Positions 15,143 to 24,019 of a stretch of 64,000 nt of DNA are shown here, in pieces (position 1 is the stretch's first letter; each line of letters starts with the position of its first letter). The DNA is from AC-56 sp963798705. Lineage in GTDB: Bacteria > Actinomycetota > Thermoleophilia > Solirubrobacterales > 70-9. The stretch spans positions 1,984,001 through 2,048,000 of the forward strand of contig CAWCTW010000005.1 of the NCBI GenBank assembly GCA_963798705.1, in the 5' to 3' direction. The notes below the pieces were generated by a model that worked only from the letters and a program-made list of their open reading frames with translations, did not search any database and was not told where the DNA came from. The translations under genes were made by a program, and so were the position numbers.

Positions 15143-17014
15143 GTGCCTCCACCGTCTCAGCTCCCACCCGCCGCGCTACAGCCCGGCGTGGCGATCCCTC
15201 CAGCCGCGCCCCCGCCGGTGAGCGAGCGCGAGCAGCGAAAACGCGCCCGCGAGGAGCGGCGGGAGCGCCGCCGGCAGGAGCGCGAGCAGAAGAAGGCGCA
15301 GCGGCAGATGGCCGTCGAGGAGCGAAAGCGCGACAAAGAGGCGGGGCGACAGGAGACGCTCGCGAGGCGCCGCGGCGGCGCCCAGCCCGCGCCCGGAGCC
15401 GCACAAGGGCCCATCGCGCAGACGCCGCCTGCACAGGCCGCCCAGCCGCCTCCGCCGCCGCAGCAACCTGCCGCCACATCGCCCAGCCAGGCCACGGCCG
15501 CCCAGCCGGTCGCGCCGGCTCCACCCGCCGCGGCGCAGCCGGCGGCGCCCCCGCGGGAGTCACGGTCCGCCAAGCGCAAGCGGGTGAGGGCGGAGCGGCG
15601 GGCCGCCAAGGCCGCCGAGCGCGAACGCGCCAAGCAGGAACGCCTGCGCGCCATCGAGGAGCGAAAGCGCGCGCGCGAGGAGAAGAAGCAGGCCAAGCGG
15701 CAGCAGCGCATGGCTCGGCAGCCCTCCCAGCCCGCGCCTGCCGTCCCGACGCAGGTGATACCTCCGCCCCCCGAGGCAACGCCGACCCCGCCGGCGCCCG
15801 GGGCGCCCACACCCGCTCCGGCCCCTCCGCCCGCGGCCGAGGGCGCCCCCACCGTGGCGGGTGAGGTCCCGCACTCGGGACAGGAGCGATCGATCCAGGA
15901 GGACGCGGAGCGAGAGGCGCTCGCCCGTCTGGTCGAGTCGGAGCGTCGGGCCGAACCGTCGTCCGAGCCCGACGACGCGTGGGTCCAGGCGGAGACTGAG
16001 CGTCGTATCAGCAAGGCCGCGCAGCAGCTCGGCGAGCAGCCTCCTGCGTCACCGAAGCCGGCGACGGAGGAGCCTGCGGGGACCGAGCGACGGCCGCCGC
16101 CGGCCCTCGAGTCCGAGCCTCCGCCGGCAGCCGCCGCACTGCGCGACGACAAGCGTGAGGCGCTCCTCGCCGAGCTGCGCGCAGCCGACGAGCAGCTGGA
16201 GCGACGGCGGACCTCCGAGCAGGAGCTCGCGGGGCAGATCGAGGACACCGAGGCCCGGCTGGCCGCTGCCCAGCAGCGTACGGCGGAGGCTCTCGACCGC
16301 GCCGCGATGAGGCTGAAGGAGGTCGAAACTCGCGCGAGCGAGGCGGAGTTGCGCGCCGATCACGCCGAGGAGCTCGCGAAGCTGAAGAACGAGGAGATGG
16401 AGCGCGAGTCCCGGCTGCGCGAGCTGCTCGACCGCATCACCCAGACCGAGCAGCGCGTGGCGGAGGCCGAGCAGCGCGCCCGGGAGACCGTGGGCAGGAT
16501 CGCGGACCTCGCGCCTGCCCCGGCGTCCACCGCCGGGCGCGGCAAGGAGCGCGAGTCCAAGCCACAGGCCGCCCCGGAGCCGGAGAGCTCACCGGAGCCC
16601 GAGGTGGCGCCGCCGAAGAGCGCCACCCCACCTTCCGATCAGCCGCAGCCCGAGGAGAGCCCCACCTCCTTCGAGTTCCAGCCTCCGCCTCCGCACTCCC
16701 CGCCGGCCCCGGCTGCACCGGAATCCGGCCAGCTGGCGTGGATCCCGCATTCGCCGGAGGCTCCGCAACCGGAGGAGGCGCAACCTGAATCCGGCGGTGA
16801 GGAGGGGCCCATCCCCCCCGAGGGAGGGCCGCTCAACCTCAACCGGGCGACCTACGAGGACCTCAGGCGCCTGCGGCTCTCGGTGACGCAGACCGGGCGG
16901 GTCCTGGCCTACCGCGACCGCGTCGGCGGCTTCAAGTCCCTGGATCAGCTGGACAGCATCCCGGGCTTTTCGAAGTCGTTCCTGACCGAGGTCAAGCGTC
17001 ACCTGACGCTCTAG
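15143..17014 (+). CDS. Pro/Ala-rich coiled-coil protein with C-terminal helix-hairpin-helix
   Basis: A 623-residue protein with a clear modular layout. The first 300 residues alternate Pro/Ala/Gln-rich linkers with strongly basic helical blocks (residues about 27-75 and 130-195, repeated KR/ER/EE). Residues about 330-460 form a long predicted coiled coil (EALLAELRAADEQLERRRTSEQ, then ERESRLRELLDRITQTEQRV). A second Pro/Glu-rich linker leads to a C-terminal ComEA-like helix-hairpin-helix (PLNLNRATYEDLRRLRLSV to DQLDSIPGFSKSFLTEVKRHLTL), which usually contacts DNA non-specifically. There is no signal peptide or membrane segment. GTG 15143 is the start used; an ATG at 15120 is out of frame. It resembles a structural or nucleoid-associated protein; I do not recognise the whole. 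Confidence 0.7.
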   Translation: MPPPSQLPPAALQPGVAIPPAAPPPVSEREQRKRAREERRERRRQEREQKKAQRQMAVEERKRDKEAGRQETLARRRGGAQPAPGAAQGPIAQTPPAQAAQPPPPPQQPAATSPSQATAAQPVAPAPPAAAQPAAPPRESRSAKRKRVRAERRAAKAAERERAKQERLRAIEERKRAREEKKQAKRQQRMARQPSQPAPAVPTQVIPPPPEATPTPPAPGAPTPAPAPPPAAEGAPTVAGEVPHSGQERSIQEDAEREALARLVESERRAEPSSEPDDAWVQAETERRISKAAQQLGEQPPASPKPATEEPAGTERRPPPALESEPPPAAAALRDDKREALLAELRAADEQLERRRTSEQELAGQIEDTEARLAAAQQRTAEALDRAAMRLKEVETRASEAELRADHAEELAKLKNEEMERESRLRELLDRITQTEQRVAEAEQRARETVGRIADLAPAPASTAGRGKERESKPQAAPEPESSPEPEVAPPKSATPPSDQPQPEESPTSFEFQPPPPHSPPAPAAPESGQLAWIPHSPEAPQPEEAQPESGGEEGPIPPEGGPLNLNRATYEDLRRLRLSVTQTGRVLAYRDRVGGFKSLDQLDSIPGFSKSFLTEVKRHLTL

Positions 17015-17026
17015 CAGCGGCGGGTC

Positions 17027-18394
17027 CTAGAGCCCGTACTCCTCCATCAGCTTCAGCCAGACCTCGCTGCGGGTGGGGAACGCCGGCACCGCGTGCCACA
17101 GGTCGTCGAGCGAGACCTCGGCGATGACCGCCACGGTGGCGGCGTGCAGGAAGTCCGCCGTCTCCGGGCCGACGAACGTGGCGCCGACGATGACACGCCG
17201 GTCGTCGTCGACGACGATCCTGGTCGTGCCAGTTGCGTCGCGACCGTGAAAGCTCGCCCCGGCCGTGGCCGAGGTCGGGACGTCGACCGCGCGCGCGTTG
17301 ATCCCCGTCTCGGTGGCGGCGGCGAGCGTGCGCCCCACCGCGGCCACCTCGGGGTCGGTGAACGTCACCCGCGGGGAGCCGCGTCCCTCGGCCGTGGCGG
17401 CGGCCTCGCGGCCCAGGATGTTGTCGGCGGCGATCCTCCCCTGGTACTTGCCCATGTGCGTGAGTAGGGAGCGGCCGTTGACGTCACCGACCGCGTAGAG
17501 CCAGTCGGAGCCGCCGACCCGCAGTTGGTCGTCGACCTCCAGCCAGCGATCGACCTCCACGCCGACTGTCTCCAGCCCGATCCCCTCGGTGCGGGCTGTG
17601 CGCCCGATGGCGACCAGGACCTCCTCGCCGCGCACGGCCTCGCCATCCTCCAGCCTCACGGTCACGCCGCCGTTCTCGGCGCGGACCGAGCTCGCCCGCG
17701 CACCGGTGCGCACGTCCACCCCGCGACCGCGGAGGGCGTCCGCGACCTGCTCGCTCGCGAAGGGTTCCTCGCGCGGCAGCAGCCGGTCCTCGGCCTCGAC
17801 GAGTACGACGTCGCTGCCGAAGCTGCGCCACGCCTGGGCCATCTCGGCGCCGACCGGGCCGCCGCCCAGGACGACGAGGCTCTCCGGAACGCGCTTCGAC
17901 GTGGTCGCCTGGCGGTTGTCCCAGGGCTCGGCTTCTCGCAGGCCGTCGATCGGCGGAATCGCCGCCGCCGACCCGGTCGCCACGACCACCGCGCGGCGCG
18001 CGACCAGGGTGTCCTCACCGACCCTGACGCGTCGCTCGCCGTCGATCTCGCCCCTGCCGCGAAAGAGCTCGATCCCACGATCGGAGAGCCACGGCAGCTG
18101 GCTCGAATCGTCGAGATCGTGAATCACCTCGTCGCGGCGCCTCAGCGCCGCCCGGACGTCGAGATCGCCCGTGACCGCTTCGGCGGCGCCGGGCACCCGT
18201 CTGACCTCCGCGAGCGCCTCGGCGGGGCGCAGCAGCGCCTTGGACGGCATGCACGCGTAGTACGAGCACTCGCCGCCCACCAGGTGGGGCTCCACCAGCG
18301 CCACCTCCAGGCCGCCGCCGGCGATGCGCCCCGCGCACACCTCCCCGGGCGCCCCGGCACCCATCACGATGGCATCGAACTCCCGCTCGCTCAT
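17027..18394 (-). CDS. Pyridine nucleotide-disulfide oxidoreductase (dihydrolipoamide dehydrogenase-like)
   Basis: A 455-residue class I flavin disulfide reductase. The FAD motif is VMGAGAPGEVCAGRIA and the redox pair is in GGECSYYACMPSKALL (C-x4-C). A second nucleotide-binding segment (VVLGGGPVGAEMAQAW) binds NAD(P)H. The second FAD motif is LYAVGDVNG, and the C-terminal dimerisation domain starts near RVTFTDPEVAAVG. The usual C-terminal His-Pro-Glu catalytic motif reads AVPAFPTRSEVW, so the canonical HPT(x)E histidine appears replaced. That fits mercuric-reductase-like or other NAD(P)/FAD oxidoreductases rather than true lipoamide dehydrogenase. It runs toward the helix-hairpin-helix gene and away from the tmRNA gene. 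Confidence 0.85.
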   Translation of the reverse strand: MSEREFDAIVMGAGAPGEVCAGRIAGGGLEVALVEPHLVGGECSYYACMPSKALLRPAEALAEVRRVPGAAEAVTGDLDVRAALRRRDEVIHDLDDSSQLPWLSDRGIELFRGRGEIDGERRVRVGEDTLVARRAVVVATGSAAAIPPIDGLREAEPWDNRQATTSKRVPESLVVLGGGPVGAEMAQAWRSFGSDVVLVEAEDRLLPREEPFASEQVADALRGRGVDVRTGARASSVRAENGGVTVRLEDGEAVRGEEVLVAIGRTARTEGIGLETVGVEVDRWLEVDDQLRVGGSDWLYAVGDVNGRSLLTHMGKYQGRIAADNILGREAAATAEGRGSPRVTFTDPEVAAVGRTLAAATETGINARAVDVPTSATAGASFHGRDATGTTRIVVDDDRRVIVGATFVGPETADFLHAATVAVIAEVSLDDLWHAVPAFPTRSEVWLKLMEEYGL

Positions 18395-18431
18395 TGCCGT
18401 TACGGCTACCCTATGTGCAGTGACATAGCAC

Positions 18432-18792
18432 GGGGGCGACAGGCATCGATTCGGTCGATCCGTGCGAAAGGTCGCAGGTCGAGGTTCCCGGAGGCCTCGT
18501 TAAACACCGGGAAAAACAATAAGTGCGGACCACGAGTTCGCCCTTGCCGCTTAGCTCAAGCTAAGTAGGTGAGGAGTCGGCCCTCCCTCGGCCCGTGGGG
18601 AGGGGCCCCGGCTTCAGAAACGGGCTAGCCCGATGCGGTCCGTCCTCGCCGCCAGGGGACTCTTCAGGGGACTGGTCTTCCGGATTTCACCCGCCGGCGC
18701 GGGACCCGGGAGACGAGATCAAAGCGCCGGCTAAGCCTGTAGAAGCCTTCGCATTGAGACTGAAGACGCGAGTTCGAATCTCGCCGCCTCCA
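18432..18792 (+). ncRNA. ssrA: tmRNA (SsrA), one-piece form
   Basis: Transfer-messenger RNA that rescues stalled ribosomes with SmpB. The 5' end GGGGGCG (18432-18438) pairs with CGCCTCC (18785-18791), seven pairs with one G-U, leaving discriminator A at 18792. The T arm is GCGAG-TTCGAAT-CTCGC (18768-18784). The tag frame resumes at GCG 18525 and reads ADHEFALAA, then TAG at 18552-18554; it ends in the ALAA degradation signal. 3'-CCA is not encoded (TCC follows), so it must be added. The length of about 361 bases is normal. A stem-rich pseudoknot region separates the tag from the tRNA-like 3' half. Confidence 0.92.
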
Positions 18793-18848
18793 TCCAGCCC
18801 CGAAGCCCCGAGTGAGCGATTGCGCGGCGACGTCAGGCGGTCAATCGC

Positions 18849-19919
18849 TCACTCGATGCGAAGCACGTGGCCGACAGAGGGGTCGGTGCGGCCGTCCAGA
18901 AGCTCCAGGTAGGCGGCCTGGACGGCGTCGCCGCCCTCTTCGCGGACAATCTCGAGCCAGCTCGCCGACCACTCGACGAACGGTCCCCAGGCCTCGGCCA
19001 GGCGGGAGTCCAGGCCGTCCTGGCCCCACTCGGCGCTGCGCCTTCGCACCTGGTCGGGCGCGAAGAAGAAGGCCGGCGGCGGACCCGGTAGCGACGCGGC
19101 CTCCTCGCCCGCGAGCTGGTCCCAGTGCGTCGCCCCGACGACGGCGCTGTGCCGCAGCTCGTCGCCGTAGTGCTCGTGTACCGCGGCGCGAACCTCAGCG
19201 TCCCCCGCGATGTCGACGTAGGCGGCGGGCGCCTTCGGCACGGACTCGACCTCCGGGTATGCAACGACCCGGTCGTAGATGTCCAGGCCGTCGGTGTACT
19301 CCACCCGGCCGGGTGACGTCAGGCCCACCACCTCGACGCCGTCGCGCTGGGCGAGCTGGAAAGCCGCGCCCAGCGCGGTCTTGCTCGAGGCGCTCGAGAC
19401 GATCGCGGTCTCTGCTCCGAAGAAGCCCTCGCTACCCAGGAAGTCGTCGAGGAGGAACGACGTGAAGAACAGTGGCCACAGGAGCATCTGCTGCGCCTCG
19501 AATCGCTCTTCGTAGAGCGGGTGGCCCTCGACCAGCAGGTAGCTGTTGTACGCGCCGGGCAGGCTCGCCCGGTGGGGCGATGCGTCGGTGAACCCTCGAG
19601 GGTCGATCGACTCAGGCGTCACGACCAGGTGGCTCGAGGCGGGGAAGTACCCGAAGACCCGGGCTCCCTGCTCCAGGCCGGCGTCCCCGGCCGCCTCGAC
19701 CTCGGCGAAGCCCCACACCGGGAGCCGGCCCCAGCCCTCCTCCGCCGGGAAGAAGTCCCAGTAGGACATTGCCTCTCCGAAGACCGCGTACGTGATGTTG
19801 TTGGTCGTCAGCCCGAACCAGTCGATCCGCAGGAGGGCCCGCCCCGGCTCGAGGTCGCCGATCCCCCGGTCCACCAGGCGGCAGGTGTGGAGGTCGTCGC
19901 GCTTGACGAGGAAGTCCAT
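18849..19919 (-). CDS. DUF2855 family protein (MDR-like fold)
   Basis: A 356-residue protein beginning MDFLVKRDDLHTCRLVDRGIGDLEPG. The conserved phrases FGLTTNNITYAVFGEAMSYWDFFPA, GRLPVWGFAEV, RVFGYFPASSHLVV and LLDDF mark the DUF2855 family. The segment AIVSSASSKTALGAAFQLA resembles the nucleotide-binding part of medium-chain dehydrogenases/quinone oxidoreductases, but the zinc ligands are absent and no substrate is known. ATG 19919 gives full family length. It ends 57 bases beyond the tmRNA 3' end in convergent orientation. Confidence 0.85.
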   Translation of the reverse strand: MDFLVKRDDLHTCRLVDRGIGDLEPGRALLRIDWFGLTTNNITYAVFGEAMSYWDFFPAEEGWGRLPVWGFAEVEAAGDAGLEQGARVFGYFPASSHLVVTPESIDPRGFTDASPHRASLPGAYNSYLLVEGHPLYEERFEAQQMLLWPLFFTSFLLDDFLGSEGFFGAETAIVSSASSKTALGAAFQLAQRDGVEVVGLTSPGRVEYTDGLDIYDRVVAYPEVESVPKAPAAYVDIAGDAEVRAAVHEHYGDELRHSAVVGATHWDQLAGEEAASLPGPPPAFFFAPDQVRRRSAEWGQDGLDSRLAEAWGPFVEWSASWLEIVREEGGDAVQAAYLELLDGRTDPSVGHVLRIE

Positions 19920-20023
19920 GCCGGCAGCCTACGACGCATCGGTCGCCCGGCGTTTCGTGAGGCACCGGGGCGGGATGAGGCCGGCGACCGCGCGCGGCGG
20001 CTCGGATAAGCTCGCGCGCAATC

Positions 20024-20695
20024 GTGGGACCCGATCCGGACGCCTGGCCGCACCAGTTCCGGTCGGCGTCGGCACCTGACGGCACGCTGGTTTTGCTTCA
20101 CGGGCGGGGCACGGACGAGTTCGATCTCCTGCCCCTGCTCGATGCTCTCGACCCCGACCGGCGGTTGGTGGGGCTCACGCCGCGGGCGCCGCTGTCATTG
20201 CCGCCGGGAGGGGCTCACTGGTACATAGTCAGGCAGGTCGGTCATCCCGATGCGGAGACGTTCCACCACAGCCTTCGCGGGATCTCGGCCTGGCTCGATC
20301 TGCTGCCGGACGAGCTCGGGGTCTCCTGGGAGAGGACGGTGCTCGGCGGGTTCTCGATGGGCGCCGTGATGTCCTACGCGATCGGCCTGGGCCCGGGCGG
20401 GCCGACGCCGGCGGGAATCATGGCGCTGAGCGGCTTCATCCCCACCGTCGAGGGGCTCGAGCTGGAGCTCGAGCGGGCCCGCGGCCTCCCGGTGGCGATC
20501 GCACACGGGACCGCGGACCCGGTGATCGGAATCGAGTTCGGCCGCGACGCCCGCCGGCGGCTGGAGGAGGCCGGCGCCGACGTCCTCTACCGCGAGTCGC
20601 CGGTCGCCCACACGATCGACCCCGCGGTCATCCCCGACCTCAGGCAGTGGCTCGCCCGAGTGCTTCCGCCCGCCCCGGAGGACGCTGCCCGCTAG
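20024..20695 (+). CDS. Phospholipase/carboxylesterase-type alpha/beta hydrolase
   Basis: A 223-residue cytosolic serine hydrolase. LVLLHGRGTDEFDLLPLLDAL supplies the oxyanion-hole HG, and GGFSMGAVMSY the nucleophile serine (G-F-S-M-G). PVAIAHGTADPVIGIEFG carries the acid, and the histidine is in SPVAHTIDP. This is the organisation of the YpfH/Est-type carboxylesterase family acting on short esters. The start is GTG 20024. Its end overlaps the end of the next, convergent gene by four bases. The natural substrate is unknown. Confidence 0.85.
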   Translation: MGPDPDAWPHQFRSASAPDGTLVLLHGRGTDEFDLLPLLDALDPDRRLVGLTPRAPLSLPPGGAHWYIVRQVGHPDAETFHHSLRGISAWLDLLPDELGVSWERTVLGGFSMGAVMSYAIGLGPGGPTPAGIMALSGFIPTVEGLELELERARGLPVAIAHGTADPVIGIEFGRDARRRLEEAGADVLYRESPVAHTIDPAVIPDLRQWLARVLPPAPEDAAR

Positions 20696-22545
20696 GGAGT
20701 CGCTGCCGGGGCCAGCTTCGGAAGGGCGACGCGGAGGTGGGAAACCTCGACCGCGAACGGGAAGTTGCCGGCCTGGTAGTACGGGGCATCGCGCCCGAGC
20801 AGCTGCAGCTCGGCGACATGGCCCTTCCTGAAGTCCCAGCCGTTGCCGTGTAGCTGGAACGCGATCCGTCCCGACTGGTTGTTCCGGAGGCTGTAGACCC
20901 CGCGGCTGATCAGCGTCTGCTGCCCGCTTGGCGCGATGTCCCAGAGACGCGCGGCTATCTGTCCGAACTTGCCGGTGACGTCCACGTCGGTGCGAACCGT
21001 TGGCAGGCCGACCATCGTCATCGGCTCGGTGAAGCGGTGGCGGTAGTTCGCGGTGTTCGGCTCTTTGGTCTCAGGGATGCTCTTGCACGAATCCGAGGTG
21101 CCGGCGATGGGGTCGAATCCCATGGCGACGTCGGGATCCCCGCCCACGGACGTGAACGTCCTGGCACCCGCGGCGCCGAAGGTGACGCCCGGTCGATGCA
21201 GCGCCCCCCACGTCGGCGCCTCATAGGGGCCCCCGTCGCGCCTCGTCCTGGGACAGGTCTGGGTGAAAACCGTGGCCGACCCGTTCGAGGGCGCGCCGAC
21301 TCCGCCGTGCTTGAGCCGTGCCTTGAAGAACCGCGCCGCCTGGCCGTTCAGGAATCTGTTGGTCTTCGGCTTGTTCGATCCACGGCTGTGTCCGAGATCG
21401 CCGAACTGAAGCGCCACCGGGAAGCCGGCATAGGCCGAGCGCAGGTAGTTGTACGGACGGAGCGCGTGCTCGGGCGGGAAGAGGTCGTCGGTCCACCCGT
21501 TCTCGATCAGGAGCGGGGATGGGCGGGAGTGCCGCGGCACGAACCTCAGCGCGTAGCCGCTGTGGTTGGCGTACGTCTCCCGCAACGAGGACTTGGCGTC
21601 GGCGCTCAAGGGCTGCCCCGCCTGGATCTCGGCGAAGCTCATCGGCAGGTTGGCGTCGCGGTTGGTGCACGGCGTGGAGGCCGGTGCCGTCCCGCAGTAG
21701 TACCCGGTGACCTGGCCCACCGCGAACAGGCCCGTTACGTAGCTGACGATGGGGATGCCCACCGGGTTCAGGCTCTGCCGGTTGGGGGCGACCCCCGTGT
21801 CCCTGAACCGGCCGTTGGGCAGCAGCGCGTCGACGAGGTCCGACCACGGCCAGCGCGGGTAGGAGGCCGCGATGTGAAGGCGCCTGCCCTGCGGACTGCG
21901 CCACGGGACGAGGTCGCCATTCGGGTGGCGGATCTTGTCGTTCAGGAACGCCAGCTCCATGCTCTGCCCGCCTCCATACGAGATGCCGGTCACGCCGATC
22001 GCATTGGGCTTCGTGATCCCCTGGTCGACCAGCCTGCCCAGCAGGTATTGCGTGTCGCGGGCCTCGTAGCGAGTGTCGGCGAGGCGTATGTATCCATCCC
22101 CGCACGGACCCGAGTGGTCGCCGCTCGCCCCGCCGCCGCAGGAGTCGCCGAATCCCCTCGCGGTGTAGTTGACGACCGCATAGCCGTGGCGCGCGAAGTA
22201 GGCGTTGTTGTAATGGAAGGTCGTCGAGCCGTCCCCACGGGGCTCGATGGACTCGAAGCTGGTCTTGTCACCGCCCCAGCCGTGGAGCATGACGATGGTC
22301 GGGAAGGGGCCGTTTCCCTTTGCGGGCAGCGTCACGTCGACGTCGAGCGGCACCCCGTCGAACGTGGGAACCCGCTGCGCCGAGCTCGCGCCGGGGCAGA
22401 ATCGCACGTGGTTCTGCGCCTGGCACGTGTGCCCGAACGGGGTCGGCCCGGCCGCCGAGGCGGTGCTCGCCCCGATGGCGGCAAGCATCGAGATGGCGAG
22501 CCCGCCGGCAATCGCCATCCGCCTGCGCGTCTTCAAGAGCTCCAC
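20692..22545 (-). CDS. Secreted CocE/X-Pro dipeptidyl-peptidase-like acyl hydrolase
   Basis: About 617 residues from GTG 22545 (preceded by AGGAG); ATG 22518 is an alternative. The N-terminus is basic (KTRRR) followed by AIAGGLAISMLAAIGASTASA, a classic signal peptide, so the enzyme is exported. The hydrolase core has PTIVMLHGWGGDK, YTARGFGDSCGG and the nucleophile in GVTGISYGGGQSMEL; candidate acid and histidine are in NGWTDDLFPPE and GDLGHSRGS. A C-terminal jelly-roll domain (about 440-617, TDVDVTGKFGQIAARLWDIAPSG) is typical of CocE/PepX enzymes. Several cysteines suggest disulfides. Substrate unknown (esters or X-Pro peptides). Confidence 0.85.
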   Translation of the reverse strand: MELLKTRRRMAIAGGLAISMLAAIGASTASAAGPTPFGHTCQAQNHVRFCPGASSAQRVPTFDGVPLDVDVTLPAKGNGPFPTIVMLHGWGGDKTSFESIEPRGDGSTTFHYNNAYFARHGYAVVNYTARGFGDSCGGGASGDHSGPCGDGYIRLADTRYEARDTQYLLGRLVDQGITKPNAIGVTGISYGGGQSMELAFLNDKIRHPNGDLVPWRSPQGRRLHIAASYPRWPWSDLVDALLPNGRFRDTGVAPNRQSLNPVGIPIVSYVTGLFAVGQVTGYYCGTAPASTPCTNRDANLPMSFAEIQAGQPLSADAKSSLRETYANHSGYALRFVPRHSRPSPLLIENGWTDDLFPPEHALRPYNYLRSAYAGFPVALQFGDLGHSRGSNKPKTNRFLNGQAARFFKARLKHGGVGAPSNGSATVFTQTCPRTRRDGGPYEAPTWGALHRPGVTFGAAGARTFTSVGGDPDVAMGFDPIAGTSDSCKSIPETKEPNTANYRHRFTEPMTMVGLPTVRTDVDVTGKFGQIAARLWDIAPSGQQTLISRGVYSLRNNQSGRIAFQLHGNGWDFRKGHVAELQLLGRDAPYYQAGNFPFAVEVSHLRVALPKLAPAATP

Positions 22546-22601
22546 ATCTCCTGACCCCGCGCGGAGGATACCCGTCCTGTCTAATTTGGCCAAGGAGACC
22601 C

Positions 22602-23147
22602 ATGATCGATCTCGATGCATGGCTGCCGGACCCGCAGGTCCGCGGAGGTCATCGCCGCAGCGCCCGAGCGACGCCCGACGAGCTCTGGCACGCGGCGGAG
22701 GGGGTGCGCGTGTGTGACGCGCCCGCTCTCGGACGGGCGGTCCGATGGCGCATCCCCGGCACGCCGGGCGACCTGCCGTTTCGAGAGCTGTTGCGCTCCT
22801 ACCCGTTCGCCGTGCTCGCCGAGGGCGATGGATGGTCGGTGTCGGGGCTCTGCGGCCGCCTGTGGACCCTGCGCCGCGACTACCCCAGGCTCGACGGACC
22901 GGACGACTTCATTGGGTGGGGCGAGCCGGGCACCGCCCGCGTCGTGCTGGCCCACTGGGTCGAGCCCGAGGGCGACGGCCGCTCGGCGATCTGCAACGAG
23001 TCGCGAGTCGCCGCCGTCGACAGGTCGGCGGCGCTGCGGCTCCGGGCGCTGTGGGCGCTCGTCGGCGGGCTCGAGCGGCTGATCGGCGGCGAGGTCCTCG
23101 GGGTGGCGACGCGGCGGGCCGAGAAGACGCCGACCGGTCGGAGCTGA
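22602..23147 (+). CDS. Conserved protein, SRPBCC/DUF2867-like
   Basis: A 181-residue protein from ATG 22602, with a good ribosome site AAGGAG at 22592-22597. The string PDELWHAAEGVRVCDAPALGRAVRWRIPG, then VLAEGDGWSVSGLCGRLW and the C-terminal helix ALRLRALWALVGGLERLIGGEVL, gives the layout of a helix-grip (START/SRPBCC or DUF2867) protein. There is no signal peptide. It diverges from the secreted hydrolase over about 56 bp, so they may share a promoter region. Function unknown. Confidence 0.65.
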   Translation: MIDLDAWLPDPQVRGGHRRSARATPDELWHAAEGVRVCDAPALGRAVRWRIPGTPGDLPFRELLRSYPFAVLAEGDGWSVSGLCGRLWTLRRDYPRLDGPDDFIGWGEPGTARVVLAHWVEPEGDGRSAICNESRVAAVDRSAALRLRALWALVGGLERLIGGEVLGVATRRAEKTPTGRS

Positions 23148-23156
23148 CGCGCGAAA

Positions 23157-24011
23157 TCAGGAGCGGGTCGGAGGGTGGGGCGGCGGGCGGATCAGGACTC
23201 CGTTGCCCGAGGGGTCGCTGGTCAGCAGCCCCTGGTCCGTGCGCTCGACCGCGACGCGTGCCTGCTCGAGCCGTTCGTGGAGTCGATCCAGGTCGTCGGG
23301 CTCGTCGACGACGAGCTCGAACCACTCGAGGCCACGCGACCCCTCCGGTGGCGCCGGCGCGCCGGCGCCCGTCCAGGTGTTGACGCCGATGTGATGGTGA
23401 TAGCCACCGGTGGACAAGAAGAGGGCGCCGGGATAGGTGCGAACCGTCACGTCGAACCCGAGCAGCCCCGAGTAGATGGCCTCGGCCGCGTCCAGATCGG
23501 CCACGTTGAGGTGAACGTGGCCGATGCGAGCGCCCGGCGCCATCCGCTCGGCACCGGCCTGGTGGCCGCGGCGCTCCGCGAGCAGCGACTCGAGGTCGAG
23601 GGGCAGGGTCGACATCTGGACGTCTCCGTCCTCGTAGCGCCACTCGGAACGGGGTCGGTCTCGGTAGATCTCGATGCCGTTCCCCTCGGGGTCGTTGAGG
23701 TAGAGGGCCTCGCTGACCAGGTGGTCCGATGCGCCCGTCAGGCGCCACCCCACGCTGGCTACGCGCTCGAGGGCGAGGGCGAGCTCGGGGCGAGTTGGCA
23801 CCAGGATGGCCAGATGAAACAGCCCGGTCGTCCCGGGCGGCCGCGGAGGGGCCTCCGGGCTCGACACCAGCTCGACCGCCGTGGTGCCGTCGGCGCCGAG
23901 CCGGGCGGCGCCGTAGGAGCGATCGAGGGCGCGAAGCCCGATCGCACGCTCGTAGAACTCCTGTACACGAGGGAGATCCGCGACCCTCAGGCGGATGGCC
24001 CCTGGCTCCAT
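23157..24011 (-). CDS. Two-domain VOC-family dioxygenase/glyoxalase
   Basis: A 284-residue protein starting at ATG 24011. It contains two VOC modules: residues about 1-125 (AIRLRVADLPRVQEFYERAIGL to NDPEGNGIEIYRDRP) and 160-280 (IGHVHLNVADLDAAEAIYSGLLGFDV to SDPSGNGVLIRPP). Candidate metal ligands are in GHVHLNV, GYHHHIGVNTW and the glutamate of GNGIEIY. The length and paired domains match actinobacterial catechol-2,3-dioxygenase-like (CatE) proteins. Ring cleavage is possible, but no aromatic-degradation genes are nearby. It ends ten bases from the end of the preceding convergent gene. Confidence 0.88.
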   Translation of the reverse strand: MEPGAIRLRVADLPRVQEFYERAIGLRALDRSYGAARLGADGTTAVELVSSPEAPPRPPGTTGLFHLAILVPTRPELALALERVASVGWRLTGASDHLVSEALYLNDPEGNGIEIYRDRPRSEWRYEDGDVQMSTLPLDLESLLAERRGHQAGAERMAPGARIGHVHLNVADLDAAEAIYSGLLGFDVTVRTYPGALFLSTGGYHHHIGVNTWTGAGAPAPPEGSRGLEWFELVVDEPDDLDRLHERLEQARVAVERTDQGLLTSDPSGNGVLIRPPPHPPTRS

Positions 24012-24019
24012 GAGGTGGA

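Noticed and set aside
13152..15812. Very long open frame on the minus strand (nearly 900 codons) opposite the exonuclease, smpB and the coiled-coil gene
   Set aside because: GC-rich coding DNA commonly leaves open antisense frames; its residues are low-complexity Arg/Ala/Leu and the plus strand carries well-conserved families.
18768..18792. Apparent tRNA T-arm and acceptor end
   Set aside because: No tRNA D or anticodon arm lies upstream at tRNA distance; the matching 5' acceptor is at 18432 and a tag frame lies between, so it belongs to tmRNA.
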